Both the position numbers and the translations under genes were made by a program. The notes beneath the pieces are model-generated. The model saw only the letters and a list, made by a program, of their open reading frames with translations, ran no database searches and was not told where the DNA came from. From NCBI RefSeq assembly GCF_026898135.2, contig NZ_CP114035.2, positions 4,939,501-5,003,500 of the forward strand: 64,000 nt of DNA, given 5' to 3'. Shown in pieces: positions 18,563 through 29,474 of the stretch; within the stretch, counting starts at the first letter, position 1; each line of letters opens with the position of its first letter. This DNA comes from Pseudomonas fortuita (lineage in GTDB: Bacteria > Pseudomonadota > Gammaproteobacteria > Pseudomonadales > Pseudomonadaceae).

Positions 18563-19165
18563 TTACAGCTTGCCGGCGTTCTCGCTCAGGTAGGCAGCAA
18601 CGCCTTCTGGCGAAGCGTTCATGCCTTTGTCGCCTTTTTTCCAGTTGGCAGGGCAGACTTCGCCGTGCTCTTCGTGGAACTGCAGGGCGTCGACCAAGCG
18701 CAGCAGCTCGTCCATGTTACGGCCCAGTGGCAGGTCGTTGATGATCTGCGAGCGTACAACACCGTTGGTGTCGATCAGGAAGGCGCCACGGAAGGCCACG
18801 CCGCCTTCGGACTCTACGTCGTAGGCTTTGCAGATTTCGTGGGTCATGTCGGCAGCCAGGGTGTACTTCACCTGACCGATGCCGCCGTTGTTGACCGGGG
18901 TGTTACGCCAGGCGTTGTGGGTGAAGTGCGAGTCGATCGACACGCCGATCACTTCGACGTTGCGCGCCTGGAAGTCAGGGATGCGGTTGTCCAGGGCGAT
19001 CAGCTCGGACGGGCAGACGAAGGTGAAGTCCAGCGGGTAGAAGAACACCAGGCCGTACTTGCCCTTGATGGCCGAAGCCAGGTTGAAGCTGTCGACGATC
19101 TCGCCATTGCCCAGCACGGCTGGAACGGTGAAATCGGGGGCTTTCTTACCAACGAGTACGCTCAT
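18563..19165 (-). CDS. Typical 2-Cys peroxiredoxin (AhpC/Prx family)
   Basis: 200 residues. The peroxidatic Cys51 is in FTFVCPSE and the resolving Cys171 in GEVCPANW. The GGIG and C-terminal YLSENAGKL segments resemble the overoxidation-sensitive form. It reduces hydrogen and organic peroxides. The start at 19165 has AGGAG 8 bases upstream; the longer frame to 19249 lacks such a signal. No dedicated reductase is adjacent. Confidence 0.95.
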   Translation of the reverse strand: MSVLVGKKAPDFTVPAVLGNGEIVDSFNLASAIKGKYGLVFFYPLDFTFVCPSELIALDNRIPDFQARNVEVIGVSIDSHFTHNAWRNTPVNNGGIGQVKYTLAADMTHEICKAYDVESEGGVAFRGAFLIDTNGVVRSQIINDLPLGRNMDELLRLVDALQFHEEHGEVCPANWKKGDKGMNASPEGVAAYLSENAGKL

Positions 19166-19326
19166 TGTAATCTCCTGATGAGGGTGAAAAACCGTTTGCC
19201 GGGCCAGACGGGCTTGCCCGACATCCAACAAAGGCCGACCATCATACACGGCTTCTGATGACAGGCCGAATCCATCAGGCAGACAACCACCGGTCGCTCA
19301 AGCACGGCCTTTTCAGAAAGCACTTT

Positions 19327-19345
19327 GACAAGCATTCTCATTCAC
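19327..19345 (-). promoter_or_regulatory. Fur-box-like site upstream of bfd
   Basis: Read on the minus strand, GTGAATGAGAATGCTTGTC matches 13 of 19 positions of the Fur consensus GATAATGATAATCATTATC. It lies 45-63 bp before the bfd start, a promoter position. bfd genes are commonly iron-repressed, which makes the site plausible. Confidence 0.6.
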
Positions 19346-19389
19346 ATTAAGCTCCCATCCATCGACTCAACCCGCGATGGTCAGCCCTT

Positions 19390-19608
19390 ATGTATGTGTG
19401 TCTTTGTGTCGGCGTCACCGACGGACAGATCCGCGATGCGATCTATGAAGGATGCTGCAGTTACAAGGAAGTGCGAGCCGCGACCAATGTCGCAAGCCAG
19501 TGTGGCAAATGCGCCTGCCTGGCCAAGGAAGTGGTCCGCGAGACCCTGACCGAGCTGCAGGTCAGCCAGGCAGCCCTGCCTTACCCCGTGGAATTTACCG
19601 CAGCCTGA
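19390..19608 (+). CDS. bfd: Bacterioferritin-associated ferredoxin
   Basis: 72 residues with a BFD-type [2Fe-2S] domain: Cys4 and Cys6 (CLC) and Cys38 and Cys41 (CGKC). It docks on bacterioferritin at the haem and passes electrons that release stored iron. A bacterioferritin gene follows on the same strand after a terminator, and a Fur-like box precedes it, which fits iron-starvation induction. Confidence 0.96.
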   Translation: MYVCLCVGVTDGQIRDAIYEGCCSYKEVRAATNVASQCGKCACLAKEVVRETLTELQVSQAALPYPVEFTAA

Positions 19609-19625
19609 AAGCCCCTGATTCCAAG

Positions 19626-19651
19626 AACCGGACCCTGTGTCCGGTTTTTTT
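19626..19651 (+). terminator. Rho-independent terminator after bfd
   Basis: Stem ACCGGAC/GTCCGGT with loop CCTGT and a run of seven T. It separates bfd from bfr, so the two are transcribed separately. Confidence 0.92.
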
Positions 19652-19809
19652 ATGCCTTAAATTCAATAAGTTAGCGCTCCAACGCGGTTCACAAACATTC
19701 TTATTCCTATTAATTTTCACTTATTATTCAATAACTTAGGTTTGACACTCTTAAGTATCGGGCTCAAACTTCACTGTATTGGCACACTTCTACAGGGCAG
19801 GAACCCGAA

Positions 19810-20283
19810 ATGAAAGGCGACGTAAGCGTCATCCAGCATCTCAACAAGATCCTCGGAAACGAGCTGGTCGCGATCAACCAGTACTTCCTGCACGCACGCA
19901 TGTATGAAGATTGGGGCCTGAACAAACTCGGCAAGCACGAGTACAAGGAATCCATCGATGAGATGAAGCACGCTGACAAATTGATCAAGCGTATTCTCTT
20001 CCTCGAAGGCATCCCCAACGTTCAGGACCTGGGCAAGCTGCTGATCGGCGAGCACACCAAGGAAATGCTCGAGTGCGACCTGAAGCTCGAAAAGAAAGGC
20101 CTGGCCGACCTGAAGGCAGCCATTGCCCATTGCGAAACCGCTGGCGACTTCGGCTCGCGTGACATGCTCGAAGATATCCTCGAATCCGAGGAAGAGCATA
20201 TCGACTGGCTGGAAACCCAACTGGGTCTGATCGACAAGATCGGCATCGAAAATTATCTGCAGTCGCAGATGGGCGAAGAGTAA
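19810..20283 (+). CDS. bfr: Bacterioferritin
   Basis: 157 residues forming a four-helix bundle subunit of the 24-mer. All ferroxidase ligands are present (Glu18, Glu51, His54, Glu94, Glu127, His130), and Met52 can ligate the inter-subunit haem. It oxidises and stores iron. The 158 bp between the bfd terminator and this gene is strongly AT-rich and holds its promoter; I could not fix a clear Fur site there. grxD follows in the opposite direction. Confidence 0.97.
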   Translation: MKGDVSVIQHLNKILGNELVAINQYFLHARMYEDWGLNKLGKHEYKESIDEMKHADKLIKRILFLEGIPNVQDLGKLLIGEHTKEMLECDLKLEKKGLADLKAAIAHCETAGDFGSRDMLEDILESEEEHIDWLETQLGLIDKIGIENYLQSQMGEE

Positions 20284-20295
20284 ATATTCGCCCCA

Positions 20296-20326
20296 TAAAA
20301 AAACCCGCGATCAGCGGGTTTTTTTA
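20296..20326. terminator. Bidirectional terminator between bfr and grxD
   Basis: Stem AACCCGC/GCGGGTT with loop GATCA and A and T runs on either side, between two convergent genes. Confidence 0.92.
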
Positions 20327-20340
20327 TGCTTGCCGGAAAA

Positions 20341-20676
20341 TCAGGCTTCGGAAGCCTTGGCTTTGGCAGCAGCGTCCTTGATCAGGGTCTGCAGCTCGCC
20401 GTTCTGGAACATTTCCAGCATGATATCGCTACCGCCAACCAGCTCGCCGGCTACCCACAGCTGCGGGAAGGTCGGCCAGTTGGCATATTTGGGCAGGTTG
20501 GCACGGATTTCCGGGTTCTGCAGGATGTCGACGTAGGCGAACTTCTCGCCACAACCCATCACAGCTTGCGATGCCTTGGCCGAGAACCCGCACTGCGGGG
20601 CATTCGGCGAGCCTTTCATGTAAAGCAGAATGGTGTTGTTGGCAATCTGCTCTTTGATCGTTTCGATGATATCCAT
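20341..20676 (-). CDS. grxD: Monothiol glutaredoxin Grx4
   Basis: 111 residues. The active site is CGFS (Cys29) and later GSH-binding segments include WPTFPQLW and GGSDI. CGFS glutaredoxins bridge a [2Fe-2S] cluster with glutathione and deliver or sense Fe-S clusters. Its place beside bfd and bfr groups iron storage, release and cluster supply. Confidence 0.97.
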   Translation of the reverse strand: MDIIETIKEQIANNTILLYMKGSPNAPQCGFSAKASQAVMGCGEKFAYVDILQNPEIRANLPKYANWPTFPQLWVAGELVGGSDIMLEMFQNGELQTLIKDAAAKAKASEA

Positions 20677-20767
20677 GTAGCACCTCGGCTTAACTTTGCG
20701 ACGCTGTTGTCGGCACGGTGGCGCATTGTAACGGAAAGCCGAGCAGCGTGCTCGGCCTTACTGTTCC

Positions 20768-22876
20768 TTACGCGGCCTCCACCTGCACAGGTACGCCATT
20801 GAGCGCAGCGTTGCCGGACACCGGGTCGCGAAAGCGCTCGTCGGTCAGGTCGTTGGCACTCACGCCGGCTTGCGCCTGGGCGATCTGCAGGTGCACACCC
20901 TGACGAGCATGACCGTAGCCATGGGGCAGGCTGACCACACCGGGCATCATGTCCTCGCAGGCTTGCACCTCGACTTCGAGATCACCCGTACGCGAGCGGA
21001 TACGCACCCGCTGGCCGTCCTGTAGTTGCCGTTGCTGCAAGTCTTGCGGGTGCATCAACAGCTGATGCCGTGGTTTGCCTTTCACCAGACGGTGGAAATT
21101 GTGCATCCACGAGTTGTTGCTGCGCACATGGCGGCGGCCGATCAGCAGCAGTTCACCCGGTACAGGAGGTGCCAGTTGCGTCAGCCGGCGCAGGTCGTCC
21201 AGCAACACCTGGGGTGCGGCCTCGACAGCCTGACTGGCAGTCGCCAGGCGTGCAGCAAGGTTGCTGCGTAAAGGGCCCAGGTCCAGGCCGTGCGGATGAT
21301 CGTCCAGTGTTGCGAGGGAAAGGCGCCAAGGTGTTGCTTGGCCATAGCGCCCCTTGCGCAAGGCCAGATCGATCATCTGCGCAGGTGCCAAGGTCGGCTT
21401 CAATTCAAGCCCGGCACGCCTGGCAAACGCTTGGGCCAGGCCGACGAAGATCTCCCAGTCGTGCAACGCCCCGTCCGGCTTGGCCAGAATCGCCCGGTTG
21501 AAGCGGGTGACGTTGCGCACGGCCAGCAAATTGAAGGTGCTGTCATAGTGGTCGTTTTCCAGCGACGACGTGGACGGCAGGATGAGGTCGGCATGGCGCG
21601 TGGTTTCGTTGATGTAGAGGTCGATGCTGAGCATGAACTCCAGGCCTTGCAGTGCCGCATCCAGCTGACGGCCGTTAGGCGTGGACAGCACCGGGTTGCC
21701 GGCCACTGTCACCAAGGCGCGAACCTGCCCTTCGCCCGGTGTAAGCAGCTCTTCGGCCAGGGCCGCCACAGGCAGCTCGCCGCCGTACTCGGGCAAGCCC
21801 GACACCCGGCTCTGCCAGGCGTTGAAATGGCCGCCGGAGGTGGCAGCCACCAGGTCGACAGCGGGCTCGGTGCACAAAGCGCCGCCTTCACGGTCGAGGT
21901 TGCCGGTTACCAGGTTGATCAGTTGCACCAGCCAGTGGCAGAGGGTGCCGAAGGCTTGGGTCGAAACGCCCATGCGGCCATAGCAAACGGCTTTTTCTGC
22001 CGCGGCGAAGTCCCGTGCCAGCTGGCGAATCTGCGTGGCGGCAATACCGCAGTGCGTGCTCATGGCTTCGGCGCTGAACGGTGCAAGCGCTTCGCGCACC
22101 TGCTGCAGGCCGTTGATCGGCAAGTGCGAACCTTGCGCCAGGCCTTCCTCGAACAGGGTGTTGAGCAGGCCGCACAACAAGGCCGCATCTCCGCCCGGGC
22201 GGATAAACAGGTGGGTATCGGCCATGGCCGCCGTTTCGCTGCGCCGAGGGTCCACCACCACCAGGCGCCCGCCCCGGCCAAGCAGGGCCTTGAGGCGCTT
22301 TTCCACATCGGGCACGGTCATGATGCTGCCGTTGGAGGCCAGCGGGTTGCCGCCAAGAATCAGCATGAAGTCGGCGTGGTCGATATCCGGAATCGGCAGC
22401 AGCAGGCCATGGCCATACATCAGGTGGCTGACCAGGTGTTGTGGCAGCTGGTCCACCGAGGTGGCCGAGAAACGGTTGCGTGTCTTGAGCAGGCCGAGGA
22501 AGTAGTTGCTGTGGGTCATCAAACCGTAGTTGTGCACGCTTGGGTTGCCCTGGTAGACCGCCACGGCATTGCGCCCGTGAGCCTGCTGGACCGCCCACAA
22601 CTTTTCGGCGGCCAGGGCAAAGGCCTCGTCCCAGCCGATGGCCTGCCAGCGCTCCCCTACCCGCTTGTGGGGCTGGCGCAGGCGGTCAGGGTCGTTCTGG
22701 ATGTCCTGCAAGGCGACGGCCTTGGGGCAGACGTGGCCACGGCTGAACGGGTCCTGGGGGTCGCCCTTGATCGAGCTGATTAGCGCCTGCCCGTCAGCTT
22801 CATGGCTGACTTCGATGTTCAACCCGCAGATTGCTTCGCACAGGTGACAGGCACGGTGATGCAGGGTCTTGGTCAT
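20768..22876 (-). CDS. Molybdopterin-dependent oxidoreductase, substrate unknown
   Basis: 702 residues, a DMSO-reductase-family catalytic subunit. An N-terminal [4Fe-4S] site has Cys10, Cys13, Cys17 and Cys50. Molybdopterin-binding segments include ILGGNPLASNGS and VVVDPRRSETA, and the C-terminal dinucleotide-binding domain (from about 575) has HPQDLQQRQLQDGQRVRI. There is no twin-arginine signal, so it is probably cytoplasmic. The position of the usual Cys/Sec metal ligand seems to be Ser150 (HLVSHLMYG), but I aligned it by eye. No electron-transfer or maturation gene is adjacent. Annotations such as formate dehydrogenase for this family are not supported by anything I can see. Confidence 0.85.
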   Translation of the reverse strand: MTKTLHHRACHLCEAICGLNIEVSHEADGQALISSIKGDPQDPFSRGHVCPKAVALQDIQNDPDRLRQPHKRVGERWQAIGWDEAFALAAEKLWAVQQAHGRNAVAVYQGNPSVHNYGLMTHSNYFLGLLKTRNRFSATSVDQLPQHLVSHLMYGHGLLLPIPDIDHADFMLILGGNPLASNGSIMTVPDVEKRLKALLGRGGRLVVVDPRRSETAAMADTHLFIRPGGDAALLCGLLNTLFEEGLAQGSHLPINGLQQVREALAPFSAEAMSTHCGIAATQIRQLARDFAAAEKAVCYGRMGVSTQAFGTLCHWLVQLINLVTGNLDREGGALCTEPAVDLVAATSGGHFNAWQSRVSGLPEYGGELPVAALAEELLTPGEGQVRALVTVAGNPVLSTPNGRQLDAALQGLEFMLSIDLYINETTRHADLILPSTSSLENDHYDSTFNLLAVRNVTRFNRAILAKPDGALHDWEIFVGLAQAFARRAGLELKPTLAPAQMIDLALRKGRYGQATPWRLSLATLDDHPHGLDLGPLRSNLAARLATASQAVEAAPQVLLDDLRRLTQLAPPVPGELLLIGRRHVRSNNSWMHNFHRLVKGKPRHQLLMHPQDLQQRQLQDGQRVRIRSRTGDLEVEVQACEDMMPGVVSLPHGYGHARQGVHLQIAQAQAGVSANDLTDERFRDPVSGNAALNGVPVQVEAA

Positions 22877-23250
22877 GGCCGCCTCTGCCTTGTTGTTGTC
22901 GAACAGTGACTATGCGCCCGGTCCCAGCCCCCCGCCAGCGCCCTTCGCCGCGTGAATCCACCGACATCAGGCACACGATTTGCGACAGCCATTTGCCAAA
23001 TTGCCAGCAAGCCCTGTACAACCTCGTGTAGCAAATAAAAAACAGCACAGGCCGCCGGGTGAAGACACCCTTTGCAACACCCTTTGCAATCAGGCCGCTG
23101 TTCCCCCTTGGCTTCAGGCGACATTTACTTATAGTATTGCGCCTTTCCCTATTTTCGTCCGCCCCGTGCGGCTTACGCCGCAGGTCAATCCCGTTGTCAA
23201 AAAAAACCATACGGTCGACCTGCATACCGTTGCAGATAAGGTAGTCAATC
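22877..23250. other. Intergenic region between the molybdoenzyme gene and argF
   Basis: 374 bp between divergent genes. It contains no convincing gene. A run of eight A at about 23199-23206 precedes the argF leader, and AAGGTAG at 23238-23244 serves as its ribosome-binding site. Promoter elements for argF probably lie in the AT-rich part around 23125-23160 (TTACTTATAGTATTGC). No clear ArgR box was recognised. Confidence 0.4.
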
Positions 23251-24171
23251 ATGAGCGCTAGGCACTTTCTCTCCCTGCTGGACTTCACCACCGACGAATT
23301 GCTCGGGGTGATCCGCCGCGGCATCGAGCTGAAGGACCTGCGCAAACGAGGCGTGCTGTTCGAGCCCCTGAAGAACCGCGTGCTGGGCATGATCTTCGAG
23401 AAATCCTCGACCCGTACCCGCGTGTCGTTCGAGGCTGGCATGATCCAGCTGGGCGGCCAGGCCATCTTCCTGTCGCCACGCGACACCCAGCTGGGCCGTG
23501 GCGAGCCGATCGGTGACAGCGCCATCGTGCTGTCGAGCATGGTCGATGTGGTGATGATTCGTACCCACGCCCACAGCACCCTGACCGAGTTCGCCGCCAA
23601 ATCGCGCGTACCGGTGATCAACGGCCTGTCCGACGAGTCGCACCCGTGCCAACTGCTGGCCGACATGCAGACCTTCCTCGAGCACCGCGGCTCGATCCAG
23701 GGCAAGACCGTGACCTGGATCGGCGATGGCTTCAACATGTGCAACTCCTACATCGAGGCCGCCAGGCAGTTCGATTTCCAGCTGCGCATCGCCTGCCCAG
23801 AAGGCTACGAGCCGGATCAGCGCTTCATGGCGCTGGGCGGTGACCGCGTACAGATCATCCGTGATGCCAAGGAAGCCGTGCGTGGCGCACACCTTGTGGT
23901 TACCGATGTCTGGACTTCCATGGGGCAGGAGGAGGAAACTGCACGGCGCCTGGCGCATTTCGCGCCTTACCAGGTCACCCGCGAACTGCTCGACCTGGCG
24001 GCACCCGATGTCCTCTTCATGCACTGCCTGCCCGCCCACCGTGGCGAGGAAATCAGCCAGGACCTGCTCGACGACCCACGTTCGGTCGCCTGGGACGAGG
24101 CTGAAAACCGCCTGCATGCACAGAAGGCGCTTCTCGAATTTCTTGTAGAACCGGCTTACCACCACGCATGA
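23251..24171 (+). CDS. argF: Ornithine carbamoyltransferase, anabolic
   Basis: 306 residues. Carbamoyl-phosphate-binding [10 protein letters not shown] (about 51-60), ornithine-side [11 protein letters not shown] and [12 protein letters not shown], and DVWTSMGQE are all intact. It makes citrulline from ornithine in arginine synthesis. The gene overlaps the following ABC ATPase gene by 4 bp (ATGA), an odd but close coupling. Confidence 0.97.
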   Translation: MSARHFLSLLDFTTDELLGVIRRGIELKDLRKRGVLFEPLKNRVLGMIFEKSSTRTRVSFEAGMIQLGGQAIFLSPRDTQLGRGEPIGDSAIVLSSMVDVVMIRTHAHSTLTEFAAKSRVPVINGLSDESHPCQLLADMQTFLEHRGSIQGKTVTWIGDGFNMCNSYIEAARQFDFQLRIACPEGYEPDQRFMALGGDRVQIIRDAKEAVRGAHLVVTDVWTSMGQEEETARRLAHFAPYQVTRELLDLAAPDVLFMHCLPAHRGEEISQDLLDDPRSVAWDEAENRLHAQKALLEFLVEPAYHHA

Positions 24172-25277
24172 GTCAACCCCTACTGCTCAACCTGCGCAAC
24201 CTCGCCTGCGGCTACGGCGACCAGCGCATCGTCCAGAACCTCAACCTGCACCTGAACGCAGGCGACATCGGTTGCCTGCTGGGTTCATCCGGTTGCGGGA
24301 AAACCACCACGCTACGCGCCATTGCAGGTTTCGAACCGGTGCATGAAGGCGAGATCCAGCTGGCCGGCGAGGTCATTTCCCGCGCTGGCTTCACACTGGC
24401 CCCGGAAAAGCGCCGCATCGGCATGGTGTTCCAGGACTACGCGCTGTTCCCGCACCTGACCGTGGCGCAGAACATTGCCTTTGGCATCGCCAAGCACCCA
24501 CGCCAGGCCGCCGTCATCGAAGAGATGCTCGAACTGGTCAAGCTGGGGGGCCTGGGCGGGCGTTACCCGCATGAGCTGTCTGGTGGCCAGCAGCAACGGG
24601 TCGCCCTGGCCCGCGCGCTGGCGCCTGAACCGCAGTTGCTGCTGCTCGACGAGCCGTTCTCCAACCTTGACGTGGAGTTGCGTCGGCGCCTGAGCCATGA
24701 GGTTCGCGATATCCTCAAAAGCCGTGGCACCAGCGCCATCCTGGTTACCCATGACCAGGAAGAAGCCTTTGCCGTCAGCGATCAGGTCGGTGTGTTCAAG
24801 GAGGGGCGCCTGGAGCAGTGGGACACGCCCTACAACCTTTACCACGAACCACAGACGCCGTTCGTGGCCAGCTTCATTGGCCAGGGCTACTTCATCCGTG
24901 GCCAGATGAGCAGCCACGAGGCCGTCAATACCGAGCTGGGTGAACTGCGCGGCAACCGTGCCTACATCATGGCGCCCGGCAGTTCGGTGGACGTGCTGCT
25001 GCGCCCCGACGATATCGTGCATGCACCCGGCAGCGCGCTGCAGGCGAACATCATCGGCAAGAGCTTCCTGGGGGCATCGACCCTGTACCGCCTGCAATTG
25101 CCGACCGGCAGCCAGCTGGAAGCAATCTTCCCTAGCCATAACGACCATGAGGTCGGTGAGGATGTGGGGATTGAGGTGCAAGCTGATCACCTGGTGCTGT
25201 TCCCGGTGCCTGGCAGCGTTGCGGCGCAGTTGCCGCAGCAGGAGAATGGCGTGCGTCGGTACAGTTCCGCGACCTGA
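24168..25277 (+). CDS. ABC transporter ATP-binding protein (FbpC/PotA type), orphan
   Basis: 369 residues: Walker A GSSGCGKT (39-46), Q-loop VFQDYALFP, signature [15 protein letters not shown], Walker [14 protein letters not shown]-loop [10 protein letters not shown]. The C-terminal TOBE-like domain (about 270-355) with [10 protein letters not shown] is typical of MalK/PotA/FbpC subunits serving iron(III), polyamine or sulfate importers. No permease or binding-protein gene is adjacent, so its partner and substrate are unknown. The start ATG is within the argF stop. Confidence 0.93.
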   Translation: MSQPLLLNLRNLACGYGDQRIVQNLNLHLNAGDIGCLLGSSGCGKTTTLRAIAGFEPVHEGEIQLAGEVISRAGFTLAPEKRRIGMVFQDYALFPHLTVAQNIAFGIAKHPRQAAVIEEMLELVKLGGLGGRYPHELSGGQQQRVALARALAPEPQLLLLDEPFSNLDVELRRRLSHEVRDILKSRGTSAILVTHDQEEAFAVSDQVGVFKEGRLEQWDTPYNLYHEPQTPFVASFIGQGYFIRGQMSSHEAVNTELGELRGNRAYIMAPGSSVDVLLRPDDIVHAPGSALQANIIGKSFLGASTLYRLQLPTGSQLEAIFPSHNDHEVGEDVGIEVQADHLVLFPVPGSVAAQLPQQENGVRRYSSAT

Positions 25278-25311
25278 TTGCAGATTCCTGGGCCGCTTTG
25301 CGGCCCAGATC

Positions 25312-25782
25312 TCAGCCTCTGCCGATCCCGGCAAACTTGCCCTGGGTATGCTCGGCCAGCACCGCCGCCGCCAACTCCACTTCCAACCCGCGCCTACCGG
25401 CGCTGACATGGATAGTTGCAAAATTTTGCGCCGAGTCATCAATAAAGGTGCGCAGGCGCTTCTTCTGCCCCAACGGGCTGATCCCACCTACCAGATAACC
25501 CGTAGCCCGCTGCGCCGCCGCCGGGTCTGCCATCTCGCATTTCTTTACCCCGGCAGCGTGGGCCAAGGCTTTGAGGTCCAGGGTACCCACCACAGGCACC
25601 ACCGCTACCAGCAACTCCCCTTTCTCGCTGCTCGCCAACAAGGTCTTGAACACTTGCTGCGGGTCCAGGCCAAGCTTTTCCGCTGCCTCCAGACCGTAAG
25701 AAGCCGACTTGGGGTCATGCTCATAACTGTGCACACGGTGTTCGGCGCGATGCTTCTTCAACAGGTCTAGGGCGGGGGTCAT
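25312..25782 (-). CDS. ybaK: Cys-tRNA(Pro) deacylase YbaK
   Basis: 156 residues of the YbaK/EbsC family. Visible marks are [19 protein letters not shown] with the catalytic Lys, and [21 protein letters not shown]. It removes Cys mis-charged on tRNA-Pro and acts in trans to ProRS. It stands alone, convergent to the ABC gene. Confidence 0.95.
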   Translation of the reverse strand: MTPALDLLKKHRAEHRVHSYEHDPKSASYGLEAAEKLGLDPQQVFKTLLASSEKGELLVAVVPVVGTLDLKALAHAAGVKKCEMADPAAAQRATGYLVGGISPLGQKKRLRTFIDDSAQNFATIHVSAGRRGLEVELAAAVLAEHTQGKFAGIGRG

Positions 25783-25929
25783 GCAAAGGCTCCGGTCTGG
25801 GACGGCTCGGCGGCTACTTTAGGACAAATCCCACATCCCAGCCAGCGCACCACAATCGCGCGCCTCTAGTACGGGGATCCGCGGCTGATTTTACGGGCCA
25901 TTTCGTGACTGGTCGTTCACTTTCGACCT

Positions 25930-25958
25930 TTGACATCAGCGTTTCTTGTCTATATTTT
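25930..25958 (+). promoter_or_regulatory. Sigma-70 promoter candidate of glpF
   Basis: TTGACA at 25930-25935 matches the -35 consensus exactly; TATTTT at 25953-25958 lies 17 bp on as the -10. The remainder of the 303-bp gap between ybaK and glpF (25783-26085) holds no ORF I trust. Confidence 0.65.
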
Positions 25959-25972
25959 TTCGCATCTGAACA
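25957..25972 (+). promoter_or_regulatory. Putative GlpR operator of glpF
   Basis: TTTTCG-CATC-TGAACA overlaps the -10 and transcription start region of the glpF promoter. The same TTTTCG-N4-YGAACA pattern stands before glpD at 29560-29575. A shared site over two glp promoters fits a GlpR operator, by inference. Confidence 0.55.
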
Positions 25973-26085
25973 AATGGCGCACTTTTAAGGTGCGTTTCCT
26001 GTATCTGCCCGGGGTCAATGGGGATCGACACCGGGCTTTGCTGTCGAGCGCCACGCGCCTCACAACAAAAAAAACGAGGTCATAC

Positions 26086-26937
26086 ATGACGACTGCTCTA
26101 CGCCAACCCACGCTGTCCAGCCAATGCCTGGCCGAGTTTCTCGGCACTGCCCTGCTCATCTTCTTCGGCACCGGCTGTGTTGCCGCGCTCAAGGTCGCCG
26201 GCGCCAGTTTCGGCCTTTGGGAGATCAGCATCATCTGGGGCGTCGGCGTAAGCATGGCGATCTATCTCACGGCCGGCATTTCCGGCGCGCACCTGAACCC
26301 GGCGGTGAGCATCGCCCTCACCCTGTTCGCCGGTTTCGACAAGCGCAAGCTGCCCTTCTACATGCTGGCCCAGGTATGCGGCGCGTTCTGTGGCGCGGCG
26401 CTGGTCTACACCCTGTACAGCAATCTGTTCTTCGATTTCGAACAGGCCCATGCGATGTTGCGCGGTAGCGAAGCCAGCCTGGAGCTGGCCTCGGTGTTCT
26501 CCACCTACCCGCACCCGTCGCTGTCCACCGGCCAGGCGTTCCTGGTTGAAGTAGTGATCACTGCTATCCTGATGGCCGTGATCATGGCCCTGACTGACGA
26601 CAACAACGGCCTGCCACGTGGCGCCATGGCCCCGCTGCTGATCGGCCTGCTGATCGCGGTGATCGGCAGCGCCATGGGCCCGCTGACCGGTTTTGCCATG
26701 AACCCTGCCCGCGATTTCGGGCCAAAACTCATGACCTTCCTGGCCGGTTGGGGTGAAATCGCCTTCACTGGCGGTCGGGACATACCGTATTTCCTGGTTC
26801 CGGTGTTCGCACCGATCCTTGGCGCCTGCCTGGGTGCCGCGACCTATCGCGGCCTGATTGCCCGCAACTTGCCAATGGCACCTGCCGCGAACCCTGAGAC
26901 AAATGACAATCGCCAGGGCGATACTCAAGCCAATTGA
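26086..26937 (+). CDS. glpF: Glycerol uptake facilitator (aquaglyceroporin)
   Basis: 283 residues, MIP family, with six membrane segments and both NPA boxes (HLNPAVS and FAMNPARDFG). The Asp after the second NPAR is typical of glycerol facilitators as opposed to water channels. ACGAGGT before the ATG at 26086 is the ribosome-binding site; upstream in-frame starts lack one. It lets glycerol enter by diffusion; glpK follows after 51 bp and traps it. Confidence 0.97.
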   Translation: MTTALRQPTLSSQCLAEFLGTALLIFFGTGCVAALKVAGASFGLWEISIIWGVGVSMAIYLTAGISGAHLNPAVSIALTLFAGFDKRKLPFYMLAQVCGAFCGAALVYTLYSNLFFDFEQAHAMLRGSEASLELASVFSTYPHPSLSTGQAFLVEVVITAILMAVIMALTDDNNGLPRGAMAPLLIGLLIAVIGSAMGPLTGFAMNPARDFGPKLMTFLAGWGEIAFTGGRDIPYFLVPVFAPILGACLGAATYRGLIARNLPMAPAANPETNDNRQGDTQAN

Positions 26938-26961
26938 TGCCGGCAACACGCACAGCCCTGA

Positions 26962-28488
<1,527 letters not shown>

Positions 28489-28493
28489 AGCAC

Positions 28494-28518
28494 ATGGGGG
28501 CCGCCATGCGGCCCCCAT
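28494..28518 (+). terminator. Hairpin after glpK
   Basis: Perfect 11-bp stem ATGGGGGCCGC/GCGGCCCCCAT with loop CAT, 5 bp after the stop. It has no T-tract, so it may stabilise mRNA or terminate partially. Confidence 0.55.
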
Positions 28519-28589
28519 CGTCTACTGGCCGTCATCCCCTTCCTACGGCATCATTGCAGAATTTGTCCGGCTGCCCCAAAGGACCGCCC

Positions 28590-29345
28590 ATGAATCTGCC
28601 ACCCCGCCAACAACAAATCCTCGAACTGGTGCGCGAGCGCGGTTACGTCAGTATCGAAGAAATGGCGCAGCTGTTCGTCGTGACACCCCAGACCATCCGT
28701 CGTGATATCAACCAGCTTGCCGAACTCAACCTGCTTCGCCGTTACCACGGTGGCGCGGCGTATGACTCCAGTATCGAGAACACGGCCTACGCCATGCGTG
28801 CCGACCAGATGCGCGACGAAAAGCAGCGTATCGCCGACGCCGTGGCCCGGCAGATTCCTGACCATGCCTCGGTGTTCATCAACATCGGCACCACCACCGA
28901 ATCCATCGCCCGCGCACTGCTCAACCACAATCACCTGAAGGTCATCACCAACAACTTGCACGTGGCGGCGATCCTGGCTGCCAAAGACGATTTCGAAGTG
29001 CTGGTGGCGGGTGGCACGGTGCGCCGCGACGGCGGTGTGGTCGGCCAGGCCAGTGTCGACTTCATCAACCAGTTCAAGGTGGATTTCGCCCTGGTGGGTA
29101 TCAGCGGCATCGACGAGGACGGCAGCCTGCTCGACTTCGACTACCAGGAAGTGCGGGTATCCCAGGCGATCATCGCCAATGCCCGGCAAGTGATCCTTGC
29201 CGCGGACTCCAGCAAATTCGGACGCAACGCCATGGTGCGTCTGGGCTCGATCAGCTTGGTCGACTGCCTGGTGACTGACCAGGCGCCTACCCCTACCCTC
29301 ACTCAGTTGCTGAACCAGTACAAGATCCGCCTCGAGGTGGTTTGA
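28590..29345 (+). CDS. glpR: DeoR-family glycerol-3-phosphate regulon repressor
   Basis: 251 residues. The DeoR helix-turn-helix is at about 6-55 ([20 protein letters not shown]), followed by the sugar-phosphate sensor domain with [15 protein letters not shown]. It represses the glp genes until glycerol 3-phosphate binds. AAAGGA stands before the ATG at 28590. Location between glpFK and glpD makes the assignment safe. Confidence 0.96.
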   Translation: MNLPPRQQQILELVRERGYVSIEEMAQLFVVTPQTIRRDINQLAELNLLRRYHGGAAYDSSIENTAYAMRADQMRDEKQRIADAVARQIPDHASVFINIGTTTESIARALLNHNHLKVITNNLHVAAILAAKDDFEVLVAGGTVRRDGGVVGQASVDFINQFKVDFALVGISGIDEDGSLLDFDYQEVRVSQAIIANARQVILAADSSKFGRNAMVRLGSISLVDCLVTDQAPTPTLTQLLNQYKIRLEVV

Positions 29346-29375
29346 GGGCTGACGGGTGCTTGTCGCAACAGTTTT

Positions 29376-29427
29376 GGTGCCTGTGAGATCGTGCGCCGCG
29401 CGGGCGGCGCTCGATCTCACAGGCGCC
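29376..29427. repeat. Long hairpin, REP-like, after glpR
   Basis: GCCTGTGAGATCG and its exact inverse CGATCTCACAGGC enclose a GC-rich centre (GCGCCGCGCGGGCGGCGC). The dyad is 52 bp including the flanking GGT/GCC. It resembles Pseudomonas intergenic repeats and may also end glpR transcription. There is no T-tract. Confidence 0.6.
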
Positions 29428-29474
29428 ACAACTATTCCGGCATGCACCCGCCAACCTCAAACCATACAGCCGAA

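Noticed and set aside
19690..19805. Fur site upstream of bfr
   Set aside because: The AT-rich region gives several weak matches, none clearly better than chance, so it was not listed.
21290..22783. 497-codon open frame on the plus strand opposite the molybdoenzyme gene
   Set aside because: Antisense to a gene with clear motifs and no start signal of its own.
22800..23744. 314-codon minus-strand frame across the region before argF
   Set aside because: It overlaps the 5' ends of two certain genes on both strands and shows no family motif.
29376..29427. Hairpin after glpR as a classical terminator
   Set aside because: There is no T-tract and the arms are long like intergenic repeats, so it was listed as a repeat instead.
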